DNA of 64,000 nt from Saccharum officinarum (taxonomy: Eukaryota > Streptophyta > Magnoliopsida > Poales > Poaceae): the NCBI GenBank assembly GCA_020631735.1, contig CM036209.1, positions 7,725,451-7,789,450 of the forward strand. Reading direction: 5' to 3'. The position numbers and the translations under genes are program-made. Below the pieces are notes generated by a model. The model was not told where the DNA came from. It saw only the letters and a program-made list of their open reading frames with translations, and ran no database searches. Below are positions 22,974 to 34,089 of this stretch, one piece after another; the first letter of the stretch is position 1; each line of letters begins with the position of its first letter.

Positions 22974-24697
22974 TCAAGCGTCACTCAGCAACGCTCCCTG
23001 CAAGACTGAGCTGAAAGTCTTCTTCTGGCTGGCTGGACACGCCTGTAAGAGCGCGCAAACATCATTCTTCTCGAGGAACTTCTCACCGTTCACCAGGACG
23101 AGGGGAATGTATTGCAGGACCAGCTTCTTGCACTGCCAGCACGAAAACAAGATTAGCCCATGCCATTGCATATCATGTCATCGCAAATCAACTGAGCAAG
23201 AAAACGATTCCCAATATAAGTTGTGCATGCCCATCTCTGTTTTTTTAAAGAATTAGTGTTTCCGCAAATCATTAAGATTTTTTATATGGCAGGGAAGTAA
23301 ATCTGACATATTGTGAGTTGAGGGCTGAAAAGTTTACACACATCAAAAGTCAAATAGCTTACCTGCTGAACATGACCTTCGATCTTATTGCACTCCTTGA
23401 TAAGAATCTGAATTATCTCAAGCTGCAGACATCAATCAAGTGGAAAATGTCAGACGCAGAATGGCAACTCATGGAAGGGAACACGTAAATTACCTCAGCA
23501 TCTGGATCTTTCAATTTGGACATAATTTCATCAAGCAGATGGTGGCAGAACACACATGTGCTGTTACTTCTCACACCAGAGAAAATAGCCGTGTCCCTGC
23601 ACAGGCCATACTGTTTGCAGAACGCTTCTGGTTTGATCTCAGTAATCTTGGCAAACAGGAGAGTTGCATAAGAGTCCATCAATTCAACACACTGCAGAGA
23701 TAGGGAAGTTGTTAGAGAAAATTACAGTAAACCCACATAGTATATTATTTAATTTTAGGCAGCACCTTCCCAGCATGGTATGTAGTATGGAAACCAAATG
23801 TTTATGTATTTAATATCTTGCAACCATGCCAATATTTTAATTTTCTACAATACATACACATCTATAGTTATATAAGAATAAACAAAAATATGTTCAAGAT
23901 GATCACCTTCTCTTCAAAGGAGAATGACTTAGAGCAAGCGTCATGAAGGAATTCCATGACCTTATCTTGTGTCTGTTTCTCGCTGAGATAGTTGACAGCT
24001 TCGCTCGTGAAGTTTTCACAGGCTGAGCATAGTAGGCCGTTACCCTTGAGATGGACAGGAATCTTGGTTGAATAAATTTGTTCCTTCAAGGTCGAGCCAT
24101 GATCTGGGAGTTCAACTGCACAAGATGAAGAAAAAGTGAGAAGGCAATAAACTGGGTATGATCCAATCTGCAGGCAAAAGATCCAGCGCTACTAATAAGG
24201 AAAGGATGTTTCATGGGTTGCAGTGGATGGATGCCATGCTGAGCCTATGTTATGTTATGTAGTATCTATATATGCCACCCAAGCAATTGGCATAGGTGGA
24301 TCAGAAAATAAAACATGCTTAATTTCAACTTATTTAGTAATCAAGTTAACTGTTTAGTACCCTAAACATCTAGACATACGGCAACTGCACCTTTTGGGTA
24401 AAGGAGATGTACAACTGTACATAAGCAAACCAGCATGACATGATGATATTTTCTATCTATGAAATAACAGTAGTAACAAAGAGTGCGACCAACGGTTATT
24501 ATAGTTTTGCAGCATAAGTAAGTCAACGGTGCTGATATGGAGTCCCCGAGTAAGAACACAAACATAAGGATGCCAAGTCTGTTACCAGCATCGTTGTCCT
24601 GTGCAGCAGGTACAAGACGCCTGGCCTCTGCAGCAGGTCCCCAGGCGGCGACGAGCAGCAAGAGGAGCGCGAGACAGAAAGGCGCTTTGTAACCCAT
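22974..24697 (-). CDS. Double saposin-B domain protein (prosaposin-like), secreted/vacuolar
   Basis: Minus-strand exons are 24697-24586, 24115-23907, 23691-23494, 23422-23363 and 23132-22974, all in phase with GT-AG borders, giving 245 aa. Residues 1-25 are a signal peptide (hydrophobic LALLLLLVAAW core). Two saposin-B domains follow, each with the six-cysteine pattern: Cys67, 70, 98, 108, 132, 138 and Cys153, 156, 184, 194, 219, 225. N-glycosylation sequons NFT (72-74) and NST (150-152) are present. Saposins are small lipid-binding helical proteins that assist lysosomal/vacuolar lipid hydrolases; in plants similar proteins are usually annotated as prosaposin-like with vacuolar or apoplastic location, and the ligand is not known. 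Length and domain count match the common plant two-domain form. A non-coding upstream exon is likely (see 24735-25130). Confidence 0.92.
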
Positions 24698-24734
24698 CTG
24701 TATGGTGAATTCGCGATGCTTTCCTTGTCAACCT

Positions 24735-25130
24735 GCCATGGGAAGAAATACATCACATACAGTACAGAGCTTCAAAAAATCCAGTTAATTTCGGTTAGCC
24801 AGGAACCGAGGGGCGAGGGCAGCCCCCTTCCAGATCCAGCAGAACACGGGGAACCAACCCCAGCGAGAGATCGACTGGGAAGCCGATCGGCGAGGGAGGG
24901 CGGGGGAACGGAGACCAACGGAGGAAGGGGCCAATCAGCCAAGCAAACAAATCGAACAAGGGGCCCAAAAATCGTCGGCGAGATTGCAGATTACGGACTG
25001 TGTGGAGAACCAAAAAAAAAACAGCGATTTGAAGAAGAGTAAACGTCGCCGCACCTGAAGGTTGAGATGGAACCGATCAATCGAATCGAGGAGCAGCGAG
25101 GCCGCGGGCGGAACTAGAACTTCACCGTGC
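24735..25130 (-). other. 5' UTR intron and non-coding first exon of the saposin-like gene
   Basis: Just upstream of the saposin start codon the minus strand reads CATGGCAG then GTTGACAAGG, a good acceptor at about 24735. A good donor, CTTCAG then GTGCGG, lies at 25055/25054. This predicts a roughly 320-bp intron in the 5' UTR with a leader exon from about 25055 to 25130. Leader introns of this kind are common in plant housekeeping genes. Transcript evidence is needed for the exact start. Confidence 0.55.
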
Positions 25131-25456
25131 CCGCGTGGTTGTTAATAGGGATCCTTGTTAATATGGGCGGCGGACGAGCGGCGGTGCCGCGGTGGGGGAG
25201 GTGGCGATTTCCTGTCCTTGTCGGCTCCGGTTGGTCGTTGCGGTTGCGTGCCGGATTCCCGTTCCGTTCCGTTGAGGTCGTTTGGCAAGCCAAGAAACAG
25301 AGGGTACAGAGTCTGTTGGTGGCACCTGCAAGGCTGCAACTTATTTGAGGCCCGGTCTGGCCCAATATGTCCAGCCTACCAAGCCACACCGATGTAAGTC
25401 TGGACTAGTTTGAGTGACACGATGGAACCACTTAATCCTGCCCTGGAATGAATAAT

Positions 25457-25689
25457 GGCCGTGTTCTGAACACTGTAGCAGCTTTTGTTTTTTAGTGTAA
25501 AAAATTGTCCAAAAATTGATTAATTAGATTCAAAATGTTCATCTCGCAAATTACAACAAAACTGTGTAATTAGTTTTTGATTTTATCTACATTTAGTACT
25601 CCATGCATTTACCGGCATTTTGATGTGACGAGGAATCTCCTTTTTGCATAGTAGAATTTGAGGGAAGAATTTGGGATCTAAACAAGGCC
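25457..25689. mobile_element. GGCC-ended MITE, 233 bp
   Basis: Starts GGCCGTGTTC and ends CTAAACAAGGCC, flanked by AAT on both sides (25454-25456, 25690-25692). Internal words GTGTAATTAGTTTTTGATTT, ACTCCATGCA and GATGTGACGAGGAAT are shared with the copy at 25851-26092. Confidence 0.75.
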
Positions 25690-25850
25690 AATGGTGGAGA
25701 ACGATTCCAGAGTTGCCGAACAAGGCCTCAATGTGGTGTAAACAAGTTTTGCACTCAAAGGTGTGACCTTGGTTAACCTACTTCTCACTTAAGGGCGCGT
25801 TCGGTTAGGCAAAAACTGACTGGGAATCATTCCTGCAGCTCATAGACTAT

Positions 25851-26092
25851 GGCCTGTTTAGATGCAAAAAATTTGGCAAAATGGACACTGTAGCGTTTTC
25901 GTTGTTATTTGGCAATTAGTGTCCAATCATAGTCTAATTAGGCTTAAAAGATTTGTCTCGTGGATTTCGTCTAAACTGTGTAATTAGTTTTATTTTTTAT
26001 TTATATTTAATACTTCATGCATGCGTCCAAAGATTCGATGTGACGAGGAATGTGAAAAAATTTGTAAAATTCTTGGGGAACTAAACTGGGCC
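25851..26092. mobile_element. Second copy of the same MITE family, 242 bp, nested in another repeat
   Basis: Ends are GGCCTGTTTAG and CTAAACTGGGCC, with TAT on both sides (25848-25850, 26093-26095). The interior matches 25457-25689 (CTGTAGCGTTTTCG, GTGTAATTAGTTTTATTTTT, GATGTGACGAGGAATG). The flanks suggest an older repeat of roughly 25793-26146 split by this insertion: GGCGCGTTCGGTTAGGC on the left and GGTTCCCTAACAGATCC on the right. Confidence 0.75.
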
Positions 26093-26302
26093 TATGTAAT
26101 CCGGCCAGGAACTATTTCCGGGGAGTGGTTCCCTAACAGATCCTTGGAAAATGGAGTAGCCAAAGTTTGACTCCTGGCTGGAATGACTGAGGTGTCACAC
26201 GAGGACCGAGCAAGGCTCAATGGCCTGTTCTGTGTTTGAGCACACGGTTAGTGCCGGTGCCCACCAAGTTTTTAAATGATGGCAGTGCTCCTGGCAGCAT
26301 TA

Positions 26303-26516
26303 AGGCGGTGTTTGGGATGGCTCCGTTTCACTTTTTTAGCTTCACTCTACATTTTTTTTTAGCCAAACGGTTTTAGCTCCACGTACTCTGTTCGAGGAAA
26401 AAGGATGAAGTTGTGAGAGCACCTAAAGGGGTGCTCCGCAAACTCTAGGTTTTTGTGGAGCTCTTCCATAGTGAAGTTTATGGAGCAGAGTTTGTGGAGC
26501 AGTCCCAAACACCCCC
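26303..26516. mobile_element. Tourist-like MITE, about 214 bp
   Basis: The left end AGGCGGTGTTTGGGATGGCTCC-like sequence and the right end GGAGCAGTCCCAAACACCCC are inverted relative to each other. TTA is found at or next to both borders. The interior contains AGCTCC/GGAGCT words in both orientations. Confidence 0.65.
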
Positions 26517-26764
26517 TTATAAGAAAAAAAGACATGTCAATGGTGCACGCTACTCTGTTTGTATTTTCCATGAAAATGGATTATTGGTATATATTGAGAT
26601 ATTGAATGCTTATTTTCATGCCGAAGAGAGGGTAATTCTTCTCAACGATTAAGTGTAAAACAATTGAATACAACGCCCTTTATGAAGGGAAACATTCGCT
26701 AGAACTCCACGCACTAACTCAAGAGCTGCGCCCAGCCTAAGCTACTACTCGCAAAGTAAACAAC

Positions 26765-27262
26765 TCACGCCTGTTTGGATCCTTGATCCCATGGACTAAA
26801 ATTTAGTCCTGCATTTTTTTTGCTAACTTTTAGTTCATGGGATCTAAACAGGTGGGATAAATAGGGCTAAAAGGGAAGAACTAAAGTTTAGTCTATTTGC
26901 TCCACAAGAGGATCTAAACTGGGCTAAAAGTGCCTTGGGGACGCAAAGACGGCCCATACTCCCACCCACTTGATGCTGTATGGTTGTGCATGTGCATGGC
27001 TAAATTAAATTAGATGCAAATTAGTCATTGTTGGTTTAAGGACTAAAGTTTAGCCCATGATGCAAACACCTCCATCAAGGGCTAAACTTTTGCTCCTTTA
27101 GTCCATGGACTGGGCTGTTTGGAGCAATGAGCAAAACTTTAGTCCTTCATCCTATAATGACTGATTTGTCCCTCATTTAATTAAGCCATGCACATGCACA
27201 GTGGGTGGATGAGGGTTACAGGGCATCCAGTGCGCCCCCAAGGCACTTTTAGCCCAGTTTAG
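26765..27262. mobile_element. Fold-back MITE-type sequence
   Basis: Arms of roughly 90-95 bp at 26916-27012 and 27170-27260 are inverted repeats (AAACTGGGCTAAAAGTGCC against GGCACTTTTAGCCCAGTTT; GTGCATGTGCATGGC against GCCATGCACATGCAC). The centre and left flank hold several GACTAAAGTTTAG / CTAAACTTTAGTC-type words, typical of Tourist-like elements. A second, left-hand MITE (GCCTGTTTGGATCC ... GATCTAAACAGGTGG, about 26769-26853) may be a separate insertion. Confidence 0.55.
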
Positions 27263-27275
27263 GGCACCTTTAATC

Positions 27276-27425
27276 TCATAAATCCCATCCTGCTCGACCT
27301 CATCTTATCTCGATTTCAATCTCCTCGATATAGAGCAAGACAGATCCCATAAATCCCCATCCTCCTCGACCTCCATCTTATCCTAAGGAATCGATTTCAA
27401 TCGCCTCGATCTAGAGCAAGACAGG
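27276..27425. repeat. Direct duplication of about 70-75 bp
   Basis: CTCGACCTCATCTTATCTCG ... TAGAGCAAGACAG at 27294-27341 is repeated as CTCGACCTCCATCTTATCC ... TAGAGCAAGACAG at 27365-27423, with an 11-13 bp indel. It looks like a local tandem duplication. Confidence 0.6.
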
Positions 27426-28111
27426 TGGGATGGGGAATAAATATTAGGCTTCGGAAGGAAGATGAAAGGAGCAAGGGAATCAGACCTCTTGCCTATGGTA
27501 ATGCAGGTATCACGGACTCCGGTGGGTTTGTGCATCCGAGCTCGTGCAGCCTCGTCCGAGGGGTGCCGCAGACGCTTGCGTGGCCCCATCTGAGAGGGCA
27601 CGCGGGAGGGGCTAGGGGCGCGCGGCACCGAGCAGCGGTATGGGGGCAGGGGCAGCAAGAGAATGGATGGGTCACGCGACTATGTGCTGTTGGGCGGTGG
27701 CGGGGGCCACCAAATTTCTTTGTGCGCCAATGGGATGGGCCGCAGCGTGCTAAAATGAAAACGGACTGTACCAACCGATCGTTTGACCCTAATACTTGTT
27801 TTTAGTGACCGATTGTCCGAGGAAACAGCTAAATATATATATATCGACCGATGAAGAGTCGGTAGAAGAAAAAATAGCGACCGGTAATCTGTTAGAAATT
27901 TATAGCAACCAATTGTTGGTTGTTAATATTATGTTTTAGAGACCGTTGTTCGACGCTAATTGTTGGTTGTCGTACAGTGGGGTCAACGTAACTGTTGAGA
28001 GGGCCGTGGAATAATTAATGAACGGTTTTGTACGTTTGCTTTGTGTATGTGTTAGCAGTGTGGAAGGAGCTGCATGCTGCTGGCTTCAGCCGTCAGGTTC
28101 AAGAGAGCATT
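27426..28111. other. Intergenic sequence without a supported gene
   Basis: The open frames at 27425-27805 lack any recognisable domain and overlap an antisense frame of equal quality. Around 27770-27970 there are repeated short words (GACCGAT, CCGGT, CCAATTGTTGGTTG) that could be the remnant of a transposon end, but I could not assign it. Confidence 0.35.
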
Positions 28112-28284
28112 CTCCCTTCGTCCCTTTATATAAGTCGTCCTAGCAGCTCATTCATTCGTCCAGGTTCATAGCCACCGTACGTGTATTTAGTCACAGGCAG
28201 TGTCCAGGTACGTGTCCTAGCAGCTCATTCATTCGCTGCACCTGGCAATCTGCTACAACGACAACTAAAACGGGACAGAGGGAG
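28112..28284. mobile_element. Stowaway-like MITE with internal duplication
   Basis: The left end CTCCCTTCGTCCCTTTATAT and the right end ACGGGACAGAGGGAG (inverted) resemble Stowaway termini, with TA following the right end. Inside, CCTAGCAGCTCATTCATTCG occurs twice (28139 and 28218). Confidence 0.5.
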
Positions 28285-28294
28285 TAGATGATAT

Positions 28295-28690
28295 CTACAG
28301 TAACTTTTATCACATAGCTTTTAATACAGATAGCTTTATTTGACACTCTCACGTAACTTTAAAATGTGGACAATAGTTTAGCTCTCGATCAAGAGCTAGT
28401 TTTCTCTCTCTCTTCTATTAAAATATAAGAAAAATACTTAGAGCTAGCTTAAAAGTCGTTTATTGGAGCTGCCCTTAGGGCACCCACAATGGTCCAAGCC
28501 AACTTCTTTAATAGTGCTAACTTTTGCACATAGCTTTGGCATAAATAGCTCCATGTGACACTCTCACGTAACCTTAAAATGTGTGCAAGAGCCTGGTTAT
28601 CGATCAAGAGCTATCTATCTCTCTTTTCTATTGAAATAAGAAAAAAAAGTGTAGAACTAACTTAAGAGTCAATTGTTGGTGCTGCCTAGT
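28295..28690. repeat. Two diverged direct copies of a roughly 180-bp repeat
   Basis: 28295-28473 and 28511-28687 share GACACTCTCACGTAAC, TTAAAATGTG, ATCGATCAAGAGCTA-type and TTGG(A/T)GCTGCC blocks in the same order. Both lack coding capacity. They may be two members of one MITE family or a tandem duplication. Confidence 0.55.
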
Positions 28691-28950
28691 GCTAGCTGGG
28701 CCACAGTACAGTGACAGTGTGTGTGAAAGAAGGCCTAATCATTCATATGTAGGAGGGAGGTGACTACGACAAATCAATTAGCGAGCGAGCTTGCCCTCTA
28801 CATCTGTTGATAGATCGAGGGCGTGACCAACAGGTGAGGATCGGAGCGAGCTAGGCGTCGTTCGTGCTAGCTGCCCGCTGTGGACGTACGGGCGTCATCG
28901 TCATCGTCATCGATCGGTGACGTGATCGATCATCAGCTAGCGTTCTGGCC

Positions 28951-31900
28951 AAACAATATTAAATAGTTTAGCAAAAGATATGAGAGCGGTGATTCAGAAC
29001 GAGAACTTTGCTACTTTTAATGTCCTTAAAGATCTCGAATCTGCTAGAAATTGTTTATATGCCAAACAACAAAAAGAATGCAAAGATCATATTCCTGTTC
29101 AAAGTTGAATTTAATCCTGTGATTGATAGTTCTACTGAGATTGTGATCATAGATGACAACTCGGATGTGGAGGAAATGTTGATTTTGCAATCTAATAAAA
29201 AGAAAGCATCTGTTAAAAAGAAAGTTAAATTCTCCCAGGGGAGGAAGCAAGACCAGAAAGATCTTGGCTTGCAAGATTCAAGGAATATTTGCATTCCTGT
29301 GAATCTTAACAAAGAAAAAAAACAAAGAAAAAAATGGTAGTGCAAGGGCTCATTTGGAACTGTAGAGGCCTTAAAAAAAAGGGGTCGCTACATTCTTAAA
29401 AGATCTAATTCTCGAACACAAGTTTCATTTCATTGGCCTTCAGGAAACTATGATTGAAAATTGCGAGGACTCTCTGTTAAGAAAGTTTGATATAAATCAA
29501 GATTATCTTTGGTTATGGAATGCATCTAAAGGAAAATCTGGTGGTATCTTGGTAGGGGTTGTACTTGAACGTTTTGATGTTGGGTCTTTTAAAAAAGGTG
29601 AATTCATGATCCAAATGAATCTGTGGGATAAAATTTTAAAAACAAAATGAAATATGTTGGTGGTCTATGGTTCTGCTCATGATGACAATAAGGTACCCTT
29701 TTTAGCTGAGTTATCCAATTTCTGTGCTTCAAACAGTGAACCCATGATCATTGGTGGTGACTTTAACATTATAAGATACTTAAAAGAAAAGAACACGTTG
29801 GACGGTGTACATAGACACACTGCACTTTTTAATTCATTGATTCATTTCTATGAACTAAGAGAATTGACTATGAATGGTGGCCTTTTTACTTGGTCCAACA
29901 ATCAGGAACCTCCTGTGTTGGAAAATTGGATAGAATCTTGGTAACAAAAGAGTGGGAAGATTTATTTCCTAGAGCAATTGTGAATAAGTTACCAAGAGAA
30001 ATTTCAGACCATAATCCGTTGATAATTTCAACTGGAAAAAGTGAAAATTTGCCCTTTATTCAATTCAAATTTGACTTAAGTTGGCTTCAAAATCCTGAGT
30101 TCTATGAGCTGGTGGAGAAAATCTGGACAAAACCATGTAGGGCTAAGTCTACTCTTGATAAAATCCAGCAGAAAATTAAATTGATTAAACAGTTTTTTAA
30201 AGGCTGGGATTTCAACAAGCAAGGTGAAATGAGGAAAAAAAAGAAGAGAGTTTCAGGAAGAATTGGCATGTTTAGAATTATTTGAAGAAGACATCGGTTT
30301 AACCTCTGATCAAATTGAAAGAAAAACATGGCTTCTAGTTGAAAATTTGAAAAGTTTAGAGCTAGAAGAACTTTATTGGTATGAAAGATCCCATGAGACT
30401 TGGTTGCTTAAGGGTGATAGTAACACCTCATATTCCCATAAATGTGCGAATGGAAGGAAGAAGAAAAATAACATTATTAGTTTGGAAAGTGAGGGACAAA
30501 TGATTGAGGGAGATGAAAACATTTTAAAACATGCTACCGAATATTACACAGATCTGTTTGGTCCTCCAATCGAGTATGATGTGCAAATGGATTCTGACAT
30601 ATGGACAAATATACCAAGAGTATCGGATAGCGATAATGAGATCTTATGCAAACCTTTCTCTGAGCAGGAAATTAAAAATGCTTTGGACCAAATGGAAAAA
30701 ATAAAGTAGCCGGTCCGGATAAAACCCCAATAGAGTTTTATCAATGTTGCTGGAAAATAATCAAAACTGATATTATTCAATTGTTTGATGATTTCTACAA
30801 CCAGAAAGTTGGCCTCAAGAATTCAACAATTCCGGCCCATCTGCTTACTAAACTGTTTATACAAACTTTTCGCAAAAACTTTAACTCTCAGGTTAGAATC
30901 AGTTGCTGATAAATTAATTCATAACACTCAAACAGCCTTTATGAAAAACCGAATATCATGTCAGGCATCATGTGTATGCATGAAATTGTTCATGAAACAA
31001 AAAGGAGAAAGGAAATCGGAGTTGTATTAAAGTTGGATTTTGAAAAAGCATATGACAAGGTGAAGTGGAACTTGCTTTTTGATTGTTTGGAAAAGCGAGG
31101 TTTTCATAGTAAATGGTGCTTCTGGATTAGACAAGTGATTTCGGGAGGTATTGTTAGTGTCAAGGTAAACAATAAGATCGGGTCTTATATAAAGAGTTAT
31201 AAGGGAGTTAGGCAAGGAGACCCATTGTCCCCCATCTTGTTCAATTTCGTAGCAGCTTGTTTGACGAGGATGATTCATAAAGCTCAAGAGAACAGCTTAG
31301 TTACAGGTTTGATCAGCCACATCATTCCCAAAGGGGTGGCGATCTTGCAATATGCGGATGATACCATCCTTTTTCTGAAACACGATTTGAATGGAGCTAC
31401 TCACATGAAATTACTGTTATATCGGTTTGAGATGCTTGCTGGGCTTAAAATCAACTTTAACAAAAGTGAAATTCTGATGATAAATGACGAGGAAAATTGG
31501 GGACAACAATATGCTGAAACTTTCAATTGTCAAGTTGGTATCTTTCCCATTAAATACTTGGGGGTTCCAGTTAGCCCAATCAGGCTTAAAGTGAGTGATT
31601 GGCTACCCTTAATTGAAAAAGGAAATAAAAGACTTGATGTCTGGCAGGGTGGTAATCTTTCCATTGCTGGCAGATCCATTCTCATAAGTGCCAGCTTGAC
31701 TAATGCACCAATTTATCATATGTCGGTTTATCTTCTTCCTAAATCAACCATTAGTATAATGGATAAAACAAGAAGAACTTTCTTCTGGCAGGGCGGTAGA
31801 ACCAAGAGAAAATATCATTTGATAAAGTGGGAAATAATATGCAAGAACATGAAGAAAGGGGGTCTGGGGATCAAGGATTTGAGAAAATTAAATATTAGTT

Positions 31901-33364
31901 TGCTATGCAAATGGTGGTGGAGGTTAGAAACTGAGGAGGGCTTATGGCAAGAAATTATCAAGCACAAGTATTTAAAAAACAAATCAATTCATGAGGTGAG
32001 TCATAAATTAAATGATTCTCCAATTTGGGCTGATATACTGAAAGTAAAAAAACATCTACCTACAAGGTAGAGGGGTGACCCTGGGAAGAGGGAACTTAAC
32101 TAGATTTTGGTTCGACCCTTGGTTGTATAAAGATCCTTTAGTTATATCTGCTCCCCTTTTGTTTGAACTTTGCGAAAACAAAGAAATCACGGTTGCTCAT
32201 TTTTTTAAGTGATACAACAATTTCATTTAGAAGGTGGTTATATGATGATCTAAGGTCTAAATGGAACCAGATTCTGCAGGATGCTGCAAACTTTCAGGTT
32301 GGTAACAGTGATGATAAGGTTGTGTGGAATTTTGGGAAGAAAGGTGAATTTATGGTTAAATCGGTTTATGATGCTCTAACTGGTTCTCATGGTGGGATTT
32401 ATCACAAACGAATCTGGAAAGGTAAGATTCCAGAAAAAAATAAGATTTTTCTTTGGCTACTTGCAAATGATGCTGTTCTAACCAGAGAAAAATTGAAGAA
32501 ACGGAAGTGGCAAGGAGATCCCAGTTGTGTGTTCTGCGATTCTTGTAAGACGACATCTCATCTCTTCTTTCAGTGCCCTGTTGCTAAGATTATCTGGATA
32601 ACAGTTGCTAAATGTTTTGGTGCCCCAAATATTCCAACTAACCTTGACCAGTGCTGGTTATGGTGCGAGAAGTGGTTTCCATTTGGCAAAAAATTTCATC
32701 CCTGGGGAGTGGCTGCTATTTGTTGGGCACTATGGAAATGTAGAAATAAAGTGGTGTTCGAAAAGAAAGTGGTTAAGAACCCACTGGAAATAATCTGCCA
32801 TGCCTGCGCGCTAATGATCTACTGGTCAGGTCTGTTTGCAGAGTTTGATAAAGAGCAGCTGATCGAGGGCGCCAACACGATGCTGAAGGTCGCTAAGGAG
32901 CTTCTTGCAGCTCAAACAACTAGACAAGTCAATCACCTGCTCCTGGAAGATGGTCAACCGGAGCAGCCTGAAGATTCTGCGTAATCTGCCTTTACTAGCT
33001 ACAAATCAGGATGTGAATTAGTGGCGGCTAATGTCTGTGCTTTTTGGTCGATGCCTATGGATGGTCTTTGAAGCTTTGTTGGCTGGTGGATGGCGTTATC
33101 TTCTTTGGAAGTTGTTGCTGTTTGTCACTTTTTAAGTCTGTAATGATCTAAAACTGTGAACCTGTTCAGCGGTCGCGCTGTTTCTGGTCAGGCAGGTGCC
33201 TGTTTTCCTTTTGTTCTGGTTGTTAAGTCTAGAAGTCTGCTCAGTTTGGCTCGGTGGTCATCTGCTTTCTCTGGTCGCTCTTTTTTTTTGTTACCTGTCT
33301 GTAATCTTCCGGTGTGTATTTCCGTTTATCTTGAATGGAAATGGGTTTTCCCGCGTGGAAAAAA
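28951..33364 (+). mobile_element. L1-type LINE (non-LTR retrotransposon), degenerate, with 15-bp TSD
   Basis: The perfect 15-mer GCTAGCGTTCTGGCC lies on both sides (28936-28950 and 33365-33379). The right end is a short A-run (GCGTGGAAAAAA), as expected for target-primed reverse transcription. The element holds only the 3' part of ORF1 (about 29008-29340, lysine-rich) and a broken ORF2 with endonuclease, reverse transcriptase and a terminal zinc-finger region. It is therefore 5'-truncated and inactive, yet its TSD is still perfect. Confidence 0.93.
29338..32984 (+). pseudogene. LINE ORF2 remnant: endonuclease, reverse transcriptase, zf-RVT
   Basis: The endonuclease starts with the hallmark WNCRG at about 29356-29370 and continues with GLQET (29440), GGDFN (29753-29767) and SDHNPL (30005-30022). 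The reverse transcriptase is best preserved in the 370-aa frame 30958-32070, with LDFEKAYDKV, RQGDPLSPILF and the catalytic YADDT box (31351-31365), then the ISIAGR-like and GGLGIKDL thumb motifs. The 3' frame 32163-32984 holds the zf-RVT domain (IPEKNKIFLW, CVFCD, HLFFQCPVA). Frame changes fall mostly in A-runs (near 29375, 30240, 30700, 30960), and in-frame stops occur near 29649 and 32068. It cannot encode a full protein. Confidence 0.9.
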
Positions 33365-33379
33365 GCTAGCGTTCTGGCC

Positions 33380-33960
33380 GTTGCGCTGGGCTTGGGCGGG
33401 CGCACGTCGCTGGAGGCGCTGCCGGTCGGGGGGACCGGCGGGCTTGATCGATCATGGACCCCGTAGTGGAGCCGGCGGGGCTCGCCTGCGACAGCGAAGA
33501 CCCATAGGCAGTGTGTACTACCGTGGCCGCGCGTTCGACATCGCCTTCAAGGAACGGCCGGCAAGCAGTAGTGGCGACCATAGTTTTAAATCTCCCGCTA
33601 TAGCTGCCGCTATAGCCCGCTATAGCCTTTTGAGGCAGGGTGCCGCTATTTGTGTTCATGTACAATTTAGCCGCTATATCCCGCTATAGCCCGATATAGC
33701 TCCGCTATTAGCTGTTTTAGAGATATACCGCTAAACACCTTAGCCCGCTATTTAAAACATTGGTGGCGACGCGTGTGGATCCTGCGAGCTGCTGCAGCGG
33801 CGCGTCAATGGGCTTAACAGGCCCCATCAACGGGCTCGCCATTTTTTTTATTTTTTAGTCTATTAACGGAGACAGACATATGTCCACCTCTGTAGAACTC
33901 GATTTTCGCAGGCATGGTAGTGGAGGTGCACCGGTTGCCCGCCTCCAAAAAATCATTTTT
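33380..33960. other. GC-rich pre-insertion locus of the LINE and the hAT MITE
   Basis: Once the LINE (28951-33364) and the MITE (33579-33762) are disregarded, the GC-rich flanks are continuous, with each duplication collapsing to a single copy. A plus-strand frame contains GSVYYRGRAFDIAFKERPAS before the MITE and continues in frame afterwards with a Cys-rich stretch. I do not recognise a family, so this may be a degraded gene or a chance frame. Confidence 0.3.
33579..33762. mobile_element. hAT-type MITE, 184 bp
   Basis: The termini CATAGTTTTAAAT and ATTTAAAACATTG are inverted repeats, flanked by the 8-bp duplication GTGGCGAC (33571-33578 and 33763-33770). The interior is made of GCTATAGC/CCGCTATAG words in both orientations. 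An 8-bp TSD with CA...TG ends fits hAT. Confidence 0.88.
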
Positions 33961-33975
33961 GGTCGACTCTAAAAA
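33845..33975. mobile_element. Small remnant of CACTA subterminal sequence
   Basis: Words of the type GGAGGTGCACCGGTTGCCCG, CGCCTCCAAAAAATCATTTT and ACGGAGACAGACAT resemble the GAGGCGG/CCGCCTCC subterminal repeats of the CACTA family found at 38-56 kb. No terminal CACTA is visible. Confidence 0.35.
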
Positions 33976-34089
33976 ACTCTATATTTAGTAAAAAAGGCTA
34001 TGTATCTAGAAAAGGCAAAACAACTTCAATTTGGAACAGAGGTAGTACTTATCAAAAACCTTCCAAGATACTATCTAGATGTGCACTAT

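Noticed and set aside
27425..27805. 126-codon plus-strand frame
   Set aside because: No domain or splice context; an antisense frame of 93 codons is equally open.
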